Of a stretch of 64,000 nt of DNA, positions 21,634 to 36,600 are shown piece after piece. Both the position numbers and the translations under genes were made by a program. Source of the stretch: Branchinecta lynchi (Eukaryota > Arthropoda > Branchiopoda > Anostraca > Branchinectidae); NCBI GenBank assembly GCA_023053575.1, contig JAKZAP010000018.1:3720001-3784000 (forward strand), given 5' to 3'. The notes under the pieces are model-generated. The model ran no database searches and was not told the origin of the DNA. It saw only the letters and a list, made by a program, of their open reading frames with translations. Every line of letters begins with the position of its first letter. Within the stretch, counting starts at the first letter, position 1.

Positions 21634-24600
21634 CTAGAGACGAAATGATTATTTGAATTTCGTCAATTAGTTGTTAATTTATTTATTTATTTAATTGGCC
21701 AGCTTGGGCCATACTAAACAACTAACAATAAATATTAACAACTAAAAACAATAAGCTACCCAACATCAAATACTGAATACAGCTCACGGTTCCATGCCAT
21801 CCACACAGGTAAGGATAGCCGCATGTTTGGGCCCGAGAGAATCACAAGGAGTGGATTACTGGACCGAAGGATCCGGGTCTGGAGAGAGAAGATAGACCGA
21901 CGCCTGAGTTCCCCAAAAGAAGGAAGACCCTCACCGACAAACATCCCGGAAGCACTACAGTAAGAATGGAATGGATTCTGAAATCTGTTCCTTCTTCACA
22001 ATCAACCTTTCGGACAACGACCTTAAAACCCTTAATCTACCCAAACAAGCGCGTATGGCTTTCCACGGTGCGATCTGAGTGTTCAAAATTTGTGAAATTT
22101 ACCACGATTACCACCCTACCAAAATGTTAGAAATCGACCAGAAAGAGTGGTAAGTTCTAGGGTACCCACGCTCTGTTCTGTACGTGCAAAACACGCTAGA
22201 TATGCAAAAAGTTTTATTCCGGAGTTCGTGAAATTTTTTAATGAGGCGTGACAGATTGTTAATTGTACTGACATATATATTATTATTATTATTATTTATT
22301 TGAATCCTTCAAAACTGAAGAATAGCCTAATGTATAAAAAGGAACATCAACATGTCAACCAAACTCACGTTCACTTACATACAAATAAACAACTGACCGT
22401 CAAAAAAAATTAGGCTACTAAATCTACAATGAACAAGACCAAAGGTTTCGATGGGATCCCACAAATCTAACATTTGATTCAAACAATTGGGTCTGTCTTC
22501 GCCATTCAGTCTTCGTCAGATTCCTTGAACATTTTGAATGTTAAAAAAAGTTCAAAAATGCATTCAGCATGTCTCCTTGCCCCGATACCGAATCTCATTT
22601 CAAAACAACTTTGAGCTTCATCCAAATTTCCAGTTTCAGCCGAATTCCTGATGAATCGTGAACGAATTCGTCCAGCAAGAAAACTAAGTTCAGAAACGGA
22701 TTCAGCGGACCTTCTTACCCCTTCGATGAATATCTTATTAGCTCATAAACGTAAATTCAAAACCCTTAATTCTGTGCCTCTAAATATAGGACTAAAGGAC
22801 CAAACTACGAACTTGACCTGTACTTTGCCTATGAATCCTCATTATAATTAAGCTTGAACAACATTATCAACCCCTAATAAGCTTGAATAACATATACCAA
22901 CCCCTTCGACCTTCGACTACACTAGCTCTCTCCAACATTCATAGATAATGTCATCACATCATCCACGCACAGAGTTATACTAGTGTGAAGAAAGGGGAGG
23001 GACTGCTATAGCCGAAAACTGGTCGACAAATTTTGTGTCAAGTTTTTGCCGGATTCCAGATGAACTACTTGTCCGGTGAGAAAATAACTTCCATATTCGG
23101 ATTCAGTATGTCTCCTTACCCCTAAATCGACTCTCAATAGCTTTCAAAAATATTTATTTTTTACCCTTAATCTGAAACCCCTCCCCACACTCAAATATAA
23201 GGCTACAGAGCCCATCTTCAAATTTGACCTGTACTTTGACCCAAAGAATTCTCCAACAAAGTTTCATCAAAATATTTCAATCCCCTCGAGAGTTATCGTA
23301 CGGACAGACGGACGGACAACATTTGCGATGTCACAGGTATCCCTCCACTTACATTTTGGGATCCCAATAACAACCTCGACGGCTATTTAAAAATATCAAC
23401 ATCGCCTTCGGCTCGGTAAATATTTTTCATAACTTATCCGAGCCGAATTTTCCAATATCAACCTCGATGTCTGAAGTTAACACAAGGTTGTATTATTAGT
23501 AAACTTTTTGAATTGTGTTTTTAAAATATGTTTGAAGGCCTTGATGCCGGGTTAAATCAGGTTGGATTTAAAAGGGGTATAGGTTGCGATCACGCGCACG
23601 CTATTTTTTCCACTTTGACCAATGATGCGCGAGTGAGTGGACAACCGCTGTATACGCATCTGATTGACATAAAGTGTGCTTTCGACAACGCTTATCATGC
23701 GGCTGCTCTTCTATCTCTTGTGGATAATGGCATTCCCCGTTGTATTGTGCGTGCTTTAAGTTCCTGGTACAATGGACTTAATGTTCAAGTGGCAAATTTT
23801 TTTTTTGAAAGCTACTGAGATAGTTGATATAGGGGTAAGGAGACACGCTGAATCCGAATATGGAAGTTATTTTCTCATGGGACAAGTAGTTCACCTGGAA
23901 TCCGGCAAAAAAAACGGACACAAAATTTGGAGATGATCGCGAAAAGCGCAATTTCGGCAATTGTCGTTTTTGCAAAGCAACCGTATATCAGATACTACGG
24001 TGACTGCAAAAACGACTAACTCCAGATCCAGTCACCGCGGTAACAGATACCATGGTATCTGCAAAAACGTAACTATTGTTCGTACCACGGATCATTCCGA
24101 CCCGACCACCACACCACACCTTTAAACTACGGAACTCAGGGTTCGCCACCCGAGGGCAAGACTATATACACTGGGTAGCGCTGGTATTTTGTTGGTCATA
24201 TATCCCCTCACATGGGAACTATATGTTGTTTGGTCGTTGATCAGGGCTTTTTTGCAAACCTACCATAATAAGCCTACCTAAGTACTTGAATACAAGTACT
24301 AAAGTACAACCTAAACACTTGAATACTTAAGTACTGAAGTACTTTCTGAAAGGTACATATTAGTTAAGTAGATTTTTTGAAAAGTACTTAATACTTATAT
24401 TTAAGTAAAAATTTCCTCGAGTACTTGGTACTTGTACTTAAGTAAAAATTAGAAGTACTTGGCACAACACTGGTCCCTACTTTGCAGTATGAGTTCACCG
24501 AAATATTTAAGGTGTATCCGTTGTAAACTGGAACCAGTGATGAGTGAGAAACAAGGAGCAAACCGAGTAGGCCTATCAGAATGCGGTCCTCGAATATTCA

Positions 24601-27600
24601 ACTGGTATAACCTCAATTATAATTTAAAGTTTAACTGAAAAGCCAACTTATTTTGTGTCATTTAGCTGATACGCTGAATAATTTGGATTCTGCTAATTTG
24701 CTGAATACGCTGAATAATTTGGATTCTGCTAAGGGATATTCTTTCTTCCACTATCTGCTATAGTTATGACGTTCAGAATATCTGCGGCCGTCCCCACAAC
24801 GTAAATTCTACTATGACGCGTGAAATTTTAATCTCGACACAAACGCGGCTTTTCAGTGGGCAGTGGTGAGCTTCGTGAAGACTGTTTTGTAAGTGAGCCA
24901 AAAATAAAAATAAAAATCTTTCTGGTAAGGCATACAAAACAGATACAATTGAATAGTGGTACCACAAATCACACGGAAATTCTGCTATTTGAAAATCGAT
25001 TATTCGTGAATAACGCATTTTCTGCGGGTCGCCAAGCCAATTTAAGTGAATCAGTGATGAGTAAATAGATTCTCCTATCCCAGCACTTTTCAGTTAAACT
25101 TTAATACTATAATACTGGGCCGAATTCTGAAAGAAACAAATTGAATCACAAACAGCGATCTTAAAACTATTATTTTTACTCAAGAACAATTCTTACTTTC
25201 ATAGTGAAAGAATTGGATCGACTAGTTTTGCTTTCTGTATTGGAACAATTTTATATGACATTTCTTCGTACTTTCATGCAAAATTCTGATTTGATCAACA
25301 TAACCATAAAATAATCCCTTTCAATATCTTCCCACGGATTCCTGTCCCTTGTAATCTAGTTATCGATTGTCCCAGGACATTTTAGGCTCCCCCTTTAACA
25401 GTTTGAGCCCCTGTGAGTATGCATTTTGAAGAATGCAACTCTATACATTTTGGGCCGTTGACATTATGGACGATTTCGATATCGGGGTCGTCGACCTCAT
25501 TGTGGGCATTTTGATGGTGGGCATTCTGAGCGTGGGCATTGTGAAAAATGTCGTGGTGATTTTGGGAACCACCCGTGTATGACGTAGGACCCCAGAATAT
25601 GACGTAGACGTTTACACTCGGCATGACACCCTCTCCAGAATCGCCCCTCCATGCAACCAGCCAGTTACTATATTTGCGTCTCTCTGTAGTCTGTAGTTGC
25701 AAATACACTAATCGTACCACGGATCATCCCGACCGACCATCACACGTTTACACTACGGAACTCCGGGTTCACCACCTGAGGGCAGGACAATATGCATTGC
25801 CTAGCGCTGGTATTATGTTGGTCCCTACTTTGCCCTATGTGTAGAAATGTGACATAGCTTCGCGATTAGAAAAAAAAGCTGTTCGGTGAATGTACAACTC
25901 GGGTACCCTTGCCGTCTTGCACGTGCGAGGGTACGATGATCAATGGACGCGAGTAGCCTACATCATAGCAGGAGCTTTTGTGAGACTGAGAAACTGGTAA
26001 AGACAAGAAAGAAATTTACCTGGTATCCGGACTTTGACCTTTCCACTCTGACCGAAGGACCCATCAATAAAGCCCTGCTCTCCCGTTGACAGCTTGACTT
26101 TAAGTCCTGAGAACAAATTGACGTTCGTCTCCTTCTTCAACAAATTCTTCACTATCACTTCTTGCTCATTCACAACCCTTTCAACCACCCCTTCCTTCCT
26201 TTTGTCTTTATACACTTTCAACTTGGGTAGATGGCTCTGCCTGTACTGTTCCGTGACAAATGTTTCCAACAGTTTACCGTGGAAGGCGAGTCGACAGATG
26301 TTACTGTGAATGTCTGTATCGAATTTGGAGGCGATGGCCAGGGATCTAGGGACGACGTAGATGGGCTTCTCGAACTCGAGGAGGCAGTACTGTGCGTTTG
26401 GGAGTTCGAGGTCGTTAGAAGGGTCTTCGGAGAGCTTACTGACATCTAACAGGGTGTCTTGATAACGATAGTTGTTGTCGAAGCTGAAGAGGTCGCCAGG
26501 CGCTGAAAAAGAAATAGCAAAAAGCGGGAATGCTAAATTCACAGAATAGGGATGAAGCGCGGAAATCTATTCAAGAATCACTTATTCACCTGAACAGACT
26601 TGTAAACCCGATGAAAATGCGATAGTTGATTCTCCTCTATTCCCGAATAACGACTTTTGTGTGTGTGTTGTTACTGTGTTTAACTGTGAGACTAATTTGT
26701 GTCCGCTATTAAAAGTTTACTTCTGACATCGAGGTTGATATCGGAAAATAATAATGGGACGGCCATTGATAATAATCTATCCAAGCCGAATGCGATGTAG
26801 GTTATACAAATATTTACCGAGCCGAAGGCGAGGTTGATAGGTTTAAATGGCCGTCGAGGTTGGTATCCTGATATGAACCGAGACGGAGGGATGTTAACGT
26901 TTGTACGAGAGCCTACTGTGTAAGAACAAAACTTTAAGCTACTCAGATAAGCTCAATTCAAACTTCTGTCCAACTCCTACTAATACCCGTTGAAAGCTAC
27001 CACCGTCGTTCTAATCTGGACTTCCCTTCATATCAGAAGATGGGCTTTGCAACGATTGGTCGTAGGATCATTAGTCACAAAAGAAAACACCTCCTGACCG
27101 TCTCTCACTTCCTTCAAGGTTCATTTACACGGCGGGTATTTTTCACCGGAGACGAGAGGGGAAAGTGTTCACAGGGTACCCGGGTATTTTTCAAGGGAGA
27201 GTACTGTCATGTGGCAATAAATTACAAGATTTTAAAGGAACAGAAAACTTGATCAGGGAGCTAGCTGACATATCAAAAATGTACCCTGAGTCATTATTGA
27301 GAGTAAGAAAAATTCTCGTTACGACCATTGCAGTTTCCGGGCAGTTCCCGAGAATTCGACTTTTGAGGTAGTAGAAAAAAAAGCAAAAGGTTTGTGTGCC
27401 GAGAGTAGGAATCGAACGCACGCCCTCTTGACTACTATCCCGATACTGTGGCCGAAACACGGCCAAAGGCGATTTTTTACAGTCCATAAGTGCATAACTA
27501 CAGTGCATAAGGGGCAAGTGCCTGCCAGCTAGCTTTGGGAACACTAAGGAGGGGATTCGAGATAACAAAGAAGGGGGGAGTCCCTGTATCTTTATATAAG

Positions 27601-30600
27601 CCCCCCAGATCGGTTTGATGGCCGAAAGTTGCGTAGTCAAGTTTTCTGTGCCTTTAGTCTCATGATATCTCTTTACAATGGACAGCAACATGTGTCCATT
27701 TGGATCACTTTTTCTAGGGACATAATCAAAATTATTGCTCGAAAATCCGATTTTGTTGTTGCTGACGTCGAAGAATACCCTTCCGCGAAGAAATACCTGG
27801 GTAAAAAGTTCGCGAAATTGAAGTAAAAAATACCCGGGGATTTGTTGCAGTTGCGTGGAAAAATACCCGCGGGTAAAAACCCTCCGTGTAAACCTAGCTT
27901 TAATGTTCTGGTCAGTATTTCTCCTGTCATTATGTGTGGAGATGAGAATGAAAGTGTGGTGCATGTCATATGTGTGAATGTGAAGAATTAATAGTGTTAA
28001 GGAATGAGGTGTTTAGAGAATGCGTGAAGGTGTTCGATGAGAAATGGATGTGTAGTATGATTGGTAGCCGTCAGTTTGATGATGTGAGGAGGCTGGCAAG
28101 ATTCCTCAGGGTCGCTTTTCCACACCGAAAATTATGCCTAGGCTAGAGTAAGTAGGTTACTGTATAGATTTTTGTTCTTTTCTTTTTTTTTTTATTTTGT
28201 TACCATGGCCTTTTGGTATTTTTGTGCAATTAAATCTTATCTTATCTTATAAGATAATATTATAATATTATATGTGTCTGAAATTTTTTTTTTTTACTGT
28301 GTTTAATTGTTAAACTATTTCTGTCCGCTATTAAAGGTTTACTTCCGACATCGAGGATGATATCGGAAAACAACATTGAGACGGCCATTGATTATAACCT
28401 ATCCGAGCCGAAGACGCCGGTAGGTTTAAATGGCCGTCGAGGTTGCTATTCTGATATGAGCCGAGATGGAGGTATGTTAACAATTATAACTTTTTCGAAC
28501 AGATTATATTTTACAGGTAGGACTTATTCTTCTTTTCTTGTACTTTTTTGCTACTTGGGTAGGAAATTATAGTTTACTGAAGTGGCAACCCAAGCCTATC
28601 GTAGACCTACTAATGGTGGGTTTACACACTGCGTAGAATCCGAGCGTATTTTACGCACGTTTTGAGCTTGAAAAGATTTCTAGCAATACGGACGTATTTA
28701 GATACAAAACGGACCGATTTCTCAAATACGTTCGTATTGCTAGAAATGTTTTCAAGCTCAAAACGCGCGTAAAATACGCTCGGATTTAAAAATACGCTCG
28801 GATTTTACGCAGTGTGTAAATGGACCATAAAATGACTATTGTTGTGATCCCAGCACTTGAGGAAAGGAACAGTATTTGAGGAAAAGTGATCGATGAACAT
28901 CTACGGAGGTCAATACGGGTTCGTATCATTCGTATCAGCCTCTCTGGAGGATGATACGATATCGTATATACCTTCACAAAAGTGATTGCCACAATATAAC
29001 TTCCTATGGGACATAGGAGGATATGCATTGCGTACCTGTTCGAGAAAAGTTATTCCCGAATAACGACGAGTTGTGTGAAAGAAAGGCCTTTCTTATTTGT
29101 GGTGGCTCTACGTAATTCCAAATATTTTGGACAACAGCCTCAACTTGCCTGCTGTCATCACACAAACTTACTAAGCTGCCAGCTCTGGAATTCTTCTGAT
29201 TTTTTTTTTACGGAAAGGAATATAGCAGCATCTTTGATTTTCTGTCATTTGCAATTTTTCAGAGGGAAAAACCATGAACTCGATGAAATTCAAATGCGAG
29301 GTCTGACTGTGAATTTGGTCGTGTCGGTCCATATTGTCAACGTTTGTACGAGAGCCTATTGTGTAAGAAAAACACTTGAAAGGACGGCTCGCACTATTTA
29401 CTCTTCAACTTACAGTATCTTACAATATTTGAATACTTTAAAACTAGGCTACGGTTTCAACAAATAACCCACAGTTTTGACTGTTTTAAGCCTTTCCAAG
29501 ACCCATCGACTTATAGCGAAAACAGGGAAACAATTTACCTAAACGTTTTTTTGATGGAAAAACTTCTCGCCGACAACCGTCGACAGCTTGATACACATCG
29601 AAGGTAGCAATACACGGCAAGTGAGAAAATCAGCGTGGTTTCGTTAGAGGGGTTAGAATGTACCATGCGAAATTGGGGTCTCTGGGTTTAGAATTAGTGA
29701 TTCTAGAAGTAGGCTGCGTTAGTATTATAGGTAAGACAGGTCCTTTAAGCTAATCAGATAAGTTCACTTCAAGCTTTTCTCGGACTTTAGCCCAACTCGA
29801 CTAATACCTGTTAAGAGCTACCACCGTCGTTCTAATCTTTACACCCCTAAATATCGGAAGATAGGCTCTTTGCAACGATTGGTCGGAGGATCATTAGTCA
29901 CAAAAGAAAACACCCCCTAACCGTCTCTTACCTTACATTCAAACAACAGATAAAACGGATACGTCAGCTACAATGCTTCGGCAGCGAAATTTCGGCCCGT
30001 CTTGACAAGGGTCCTCGTCAGGCTGTCGAACGTCACGGAAAACGTCGGGGAAGAGACGTTTCACGCTGTTCTCGTTATAAACGTTTCTCTTTCACGTTGG
30101 GGAAGAAACGAACCCGGTAGCATCATAGCTGACGTATCCGTTTCAGCCATTGTTTGAATAAAGTACTTCTAAAACACTAAATCATTATTAAGTGGTTAAA
30201 GTCTATTTTGGAGAGGAAGTGTATTTTAAAGGAGTTACATCATAAGCATTCTAGCATCTGCAACGTCTAGACCCCCCCCCCCCCCCCCCCCCCCAAGACC
30301 CAAGATGAAGCCACGGCTAGATCCGAACGCTGGGTCATCTAGCGGCGCGGGTCGGAAGCGCCCAACATGGGGAGGATGGAATCATAGTTTGACTTCGGAT
30401 CTAACAAAAGGTTTTTATTGTATGGAAAATGTGTGTTCATATGGAAAATGTGTAGAAAAATTAAACTAATTATTTGCATTATCGATTTCTTTAAGTATTT
30501 TGTTTTCTGTTTTTCTTGTTTCTTCTTCCGGCATATCTAAACCTCCACATGCTGATATACTTAGTTGTTTTAATCCTCTTACACGCCACACGATCTTCTC

Positions 30601-33600
30601 GAAGGTGCTAGTAATCTTTTGACAAGCGTCAGGAGAACAATGAATAGTTAACTAGCAATGGCCGATTGGCGTTCAGGAGTGAATTGTCCAAGTAATTTCT
30701 GGATAACGTTGGCTACCGTGAGGATTTTGGGGAAAACAAAGGTAACAGTGTGTTCGTAAAAATCCGACCCATCGAAAAATGATTTGTCTCCCACCTTCTA
30801 GGCCCACATGAATCAAAGACTTTATGTTTAATATATCGGGAAAGTGTCAAGTCGTTGGATCCAACTACGATAATTTCGAAAACTACACTGGCCTGACATA
30901 TCACAACAAGAGCTACGAGCTCATATGGCACTTGTTACGAGTAAGCACGGCTCGGTTATGTCAATGATATATCTAGTGTTTGCTAGGTGTCTTCCCACCA
31001 AGTTTCATCTCGATCCATCCACTCTTAGCGTTTTCCAATATTTCCGGTTCTCCCCTCCAGCTCCGCCCAAAAGTCACCGGATCCGGTCCGGATTTTAAGT
31101 GGGTCGTCTGAGGCATGAGGTCTTTCCAAATATCAAGTTTCATCGAGATCCGGTCACCCGTTCAAAAGTTATAAATACCTCAAGATTCCGGATTCCCCCT
31201 GCCTCTAGTTGTTTGCTAGGTGTCTTCCCACCAAGTTTCATCTCGATCCCTCCACTCATAGCGTTTCCCAAGATTTCCGGCTGCCCCCTCCAGCTCCGCC
31301 CAAAAGTCACCGGATCCGGTCCGGATTTTAAGTGGGTCGTCTGAGGCATGACGCCTTTCCAAATATCAAGTTCCATCGAGATCCGATCACCCGTTCAAAA
31401 GTTATAAATACCTCAAGATTCCGGATTCCCCCTCCTTCCACTCCCCCCACAGAGCCCGAATTGGCTCGGTTATGTCAATGATGTATCTAGTATTTGCTAG
31501 GTGTCTGCACACCAAGTTTCATCTCGATCCCTCCACTCATAGCGGTTCCCAAGATTTCCGGTTGCCCCCTCCAGCTCCCCCCAAAAGTCACCGGATCCGG
31601 TCCGAATTTTAAGCGGGTCGTCTGAGGCATGAGGTCGTTCCAAATATCAAGTTTCATCGAGATCCGGTCACCCGTTCAAAAGTTATAAATACCTCAAGAT
31701 TCCGGATTCCCCCTGCCTCCACTCCCCCGACAGTGCCCGAATCGGTTCGGTCATGTCAATGATGTATCTAGTGTTTGCTAGGTGTCTTCCCATTAAAGTT
31801 TCATCTCGACCCCTCCACTCATAGCATTTCCCAAGATTTCCGGTTGCCTCCTCCAGCTCCCCCCAAAAGTCACCGGATCCGGTCCAGATTATAAGTGGGT
31901 CGTCTGAGGTATGAGGTCTTTCCAAATATCAAGTTCCATCGAGATCCGATCACCCGTTCAAAAGTTATAAATACCTCAAGATTCCGGATTCCCCCTCCCT
32001 CCACTCCCCCCACAGTGCCCGAATCGGCTCGGTTATGTCAATGATGTATCTAGTGTTTGCTAGGTGTCTCCCCACCAAGTTTCATCTCGATCCCTCCACT
32101 CCTAGCGTTTCCCAAAAGTCACCGGATCCGGTCCGGATTTTAAGTGGGTCGTCTGAGGCATGAGGTCGTTCCAAATATCAAGTTTCATCGAGATCCGATC
32201 ACCCGTTCAAAAGTTAAAAATACCTCAAGATTCCGGATTCCCCCTCCCTCCACTCCCCCCACGGTGCTCGGATCGGGGAAGTGACTATTTCCAACTTAAT
32301 CATTTGGGGTCCCTGATACGCCTGCCAAGTTTTATCGTTCTAGCTTATGTGGAAGTGCCCGAACTAGCAAAACCTGGACAGACCGACATACCGACGGACG
32401 GACAGAAATTGCGATCGCTATATGGCACTTGGCCGAAGGGCAAGTGCCATAAAAAATTAACGAAGAAACCAACGAAAATGGGGTTTGTAAAGGCCAACGA
32501 ATATACTGAAATACAAGGCGAATGTTTCAGGATATTCGTTGGCAAACCCCATTTTCGTTGTTTTTTTCATTGATTTTTTTGTGATGGATCAAACTACAGT
32601 CAAATTGCCTTCCAATCCCGAGTAGGCAAAAGATTTCTGAGAGGGTTTAGTATGGTTCCTGATGGGAGGTATGCTTGGGCACTAAGTAAGGAGGAGGAAG
32701 ATTTGGACCATTTTCTCCATAAATGCCCAAAGCTTTCTAATGTAAGACAAATTTATTTAAACGGTGTCCTCATGTCACTTCCTGAAATTCTGAGCAATGT
32801 TAGCCCCACCGTCTTTACTCGAGTGGGTGTTTATAAGGATAAATGTTAGGAGTTAAGAAGAAATCTGAACGTATAATTAATCTTTTTGTTATTGTTTTGG
32901 GTATCCCATGAAAAAATTGTCGCCCGCATAGTTCTACGAAAAAGTTACATGTATTGATATGTAATAGTAACGCCTGCGTAGTTGTATGATAGTTGTACGA
33001 AAAAGTTGCATGTATTGATATGTAATAGTAAAGAATACTCTCATTTAATGGGGACGAGCTAATGAGCTCGTATTCCTGCCGGCCCTCAGTGATCGAAATA
33101 CATTAGTTGTAAGTAAGTAAGTAAGTAAGTAATTTATTTATGACCCGCAATTTCGGAAAGGCGGAGTTTTTGCAGATACCATGGTATCTGTTACCACGGT
33201 AACTGGATCTGCAATTAGTCGTTTTTGCAGTTAGCGTGGTATCTGATATACCGTTGCTCTGCAAAAACAACAATTGCCGCAATTGCGCTGCTCAAAGTCA
33301 TCCCAAAAAAAAAACTGATATCCAGCTACACCACTAAGTGCTAAACTTCTTTCTTACCAATGTGACAAAATTTGATGAAAGTGAGATTACTTTTCATATA
33401 CCACGACCAGTTACCACGGTCGGACCATAGTATCTGAATATCAGATACCACGCTAACTGGCAAGATACCACGCTAAGTGCAAAACCGCCTTTTGACCGTG
33501 GTATCAGATACCACGATAACTGCAAAAACGACTTTAGACCGTGGTATCAGATACCATGGTATCTGCAAAAACGCAACTATTGTTATGAAGTATTTCTGAA

Positions 33601-36600
33601 ATTACAAGAACCTGAACCTGAATACTGGGCCAATCTTAAGCAGCAGTATCCAGTAGCATCCTGTCTTGCTAATAGTAGCATCCAGTCTTGCTAATAGTAG
33701 CATCCAGTCTTGCTAATAGTAGCATCCAGTAGAATGCAGTAAAACATAGCCTTGACATAGAAGCATGTAGTCGCATCAGTTCGTACTGCATGCTACTTTT
33801 TCGTACAACTCCTTACTACTATTTTGAGATAAATTTTTCATCGGTTTGGGCTTCTGAAATACATTGATCTATCTATATATTTCCCAGTCAGCTTACCTTG
33901 ATCGCCGAAGAGGCCAAAAAAGGTAAGCCTTGCCATACAAGTCTCATGACCTATTGTGATGTGCATTTTAGACTTCGTGAGGATTTCCTGCTTGTAATAA
34001 GGAACACGACTGACACGAAGAATGGCAGCATATGTGAGGACGGCAGTACCTGTAAAATAAAACAAGTTCAGAAGTAATTTTTCGTTCAAAATTCAAGATG
34101 CAAGTGCTACCCTTTTGGATGTTTCCTCATCGCTTTCAAAAATCATGGACGAATGGGCCCAACCAGCACACGACGTCGTCCACTGTTTCCTAACCGAAGA
34201 TTACAAATTAAGTGTCTTTTTCTGTGTTTGTATGTGTTTTGTTTTCTTTCTTCATTTACTTCGCCTTTCCGAAATGGCGGATCATAAATAAATTACTTAC
34301 TTACTTACTTACTTTGCAAGAAAGATGGTCTAAGGAAACAAAACTGTAATAAAACTTTAATAAAGTTATTTATTACAGGTTTTTTTCCTTCCCCAACGTT
34401 GACCCTGAAGATTGACAGCCTGACGAGGACCCTTGCCAAGAAGGGCCGAAATATCGCTGATGAAGCGTCGTAGCTGACGTATCCTTTGTATACATTGTTT
34501 AATATATGTTTCTAAGTCAGCTTGGGCTCGAGCAATATTTACGGGGAAACAGGCATCTTGGAACAGGCAGTGTGTTAGTTAGAGTTTTGAGATTAGTTGG
34601 TAGAATAATCCTGATCGAAACTTGACTTTCAAGTGCAGATACGAGTAGGTTAATGGTAATGAAGAAAATACTTGATAGCTGTAAAATCTGGAGGTTAAAG
34701 TTAATAGTGTTTGAAAAGTAGTTTACAAAATCAGATATTTAAGGAAGAATCTTTAGCTGTTCACAAGTTAATTTTCCAGCTTGAGCGGCTTGAGCCTGAA
34801 GAGGACCCTTGCCAAGAAGGGCCGAAATATACCTCTAATAAAATGTGACTTATCCGTTTTGCTCCGTCAAATATGATTCGCAGTCAGCTCGGGCTGAAGG
34901 AATATTTATTTTTATTTTATGAGTGTAGCGAAGATGCAATTAAAAAATAAAACAGAACAAGTTAACAAATTCCTGGATCGCTATTTTCATGGGGACTGAA
35001 AGCTAATTCACTGACAGTTAGATGCTCTGAAAGGCAAATTTTGCGTCGACATCTCTGCTAGCCGAGCCTCAGCTACATGTATTGATTCTCAAGTGATTTT
35101 GCTTGTGATTCCATAGTGTTTAAACCTGTTACATTTTGTAATGGTCTACGTCAGGTATGGGTTCGCCTTGGGGGGTCTAGTCTAGACCCCGAAGTAGGAC
35201 CCATCCATTTCCGAAATTTCGCCCTAACGACACTACACTGTATTCAACAATGTTTACAACGGATATGTCGTATAAACAGATATGTCGTATAAACAATGTT
35301 TACAACAGATGGGCTCAAAGAATATTTAGACACTACACTGACTTTTGCCGCTCCAGTCTTTGGCTCTTTTCCATAAAACTGAATTGGTCTTACTGGAAAC
35401 AAAACAAAACAAAATCGAACAAAAAAGAGCTTAGTCCTATTCGAGCAAACGTCAGTGCCTTTAGGCCGACACCAGGCAGACGGCAAAGTGAACAAGTGAT
35501 AGGGGGGGGGGGGGGATGATAAAAGGGGATATAGATCGCTGGACTGAGGGACAGTAAACACTCCCGGTTTTGGGTAGCATGGATAAAGGTGCGGTTTTAC
35601 AATCCCCCCCCCCCCCCCCGGTTGGGTCGTTGTTTAGTGTCTATCATTAGTTGTGTGTGTGTGCTTTCCATGCTTTTGCAAACGGGTATAACAAGTAGCG
35701 CCGCCCAGTACACTTGCGGCATTTAAAGCGAGACAAGCTTCCGGTCTTAAAAATTTCTATTAAAGCTAAGATGAGATCTACACGCATCGAGGAAACAGGG
35801 GAGGTTTTTTTTTTGTTAGCTGTGTTCAGGATATAAAGTTATCAGAGCCAGCGCCATTGCACGTATTTCCAAATAATGCATAAAACGAAATACGTCAGGT
35901 ACTATGCTTTGTCAGCGATATTTCGGCCCTTCTTGGCAAAGGCCCTCGTCATGCTCGTCACCGCCCATGCCAAGAAGGGCCGACATATCTCTGCCAAAGC
36001 AAAGTACTTGACGTACTTCGTTTTATGCATTATTTGAATATATGTTTCCCAGTCAGCTTGGGCTCAAGGAGTATTTAGCTATGGCACGACTGAATACGTT
36101 TCAGTAGGGACGTTCTCTATCGCTAACGGTGCTAGTATCGCTGCTATTCAATCAATCAATCAATCAATCAAGTTTAATCCGAATAGCTAAAAGCTAGAAA
36201 AGGAATACAAATTTACAAAATACACAGACACACAAGAAACAAATTAACTAATACACTTACAAGAAATTACCAGAAATAAATGATGGAATGAAACTACGTA
36301 AAAATTGGGTAGAAGAATTAGCGGGATATGGGGAAAACTTATTGCCAGTATTCCTCTCGGACCAACGCACGGAAGACGGGAGGGGAGGGGGGAATAGATG
36401 GGTCATCTGGGGACAACACGTTATCTTAGCTCCAAAATTGTTTGAAAGAGTATTTCTACGTACAGATAATTTAGGAATGTCAAGTTTAATGAGAGCCTCT
36501 TCGTATGTAATATTATGGAGCACCCAGAATGATTCTCATGGCTCTCTTTTGGACATGTGTCACTTTTTTCAAGTCTTGGCGCTATGGCTAGTGTTATTTT

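Noticed and set aside
25382..25720. 112-codon ORF on - with His/Asn repeats
   Set aside because: Encoded by 15-bp 'gtgggcattNtga' repeats inside an intron; no family resemblance.
27395..27480. tRNA-like segment (on -, 'gcgttcgattcc' resembling a B box)
   Set aside because: The D arm and acceptor stem do not form and spacing to any A box is wrong; at most a decayed tRNA-derived piece.
27191..27964. 257-codon ORF on the - strand
   Set aside because: It lies within an inverted-repeat element, spans both arms, is rich in F, S and R from AT-rich repeats and shows no domain; best explained as chance.
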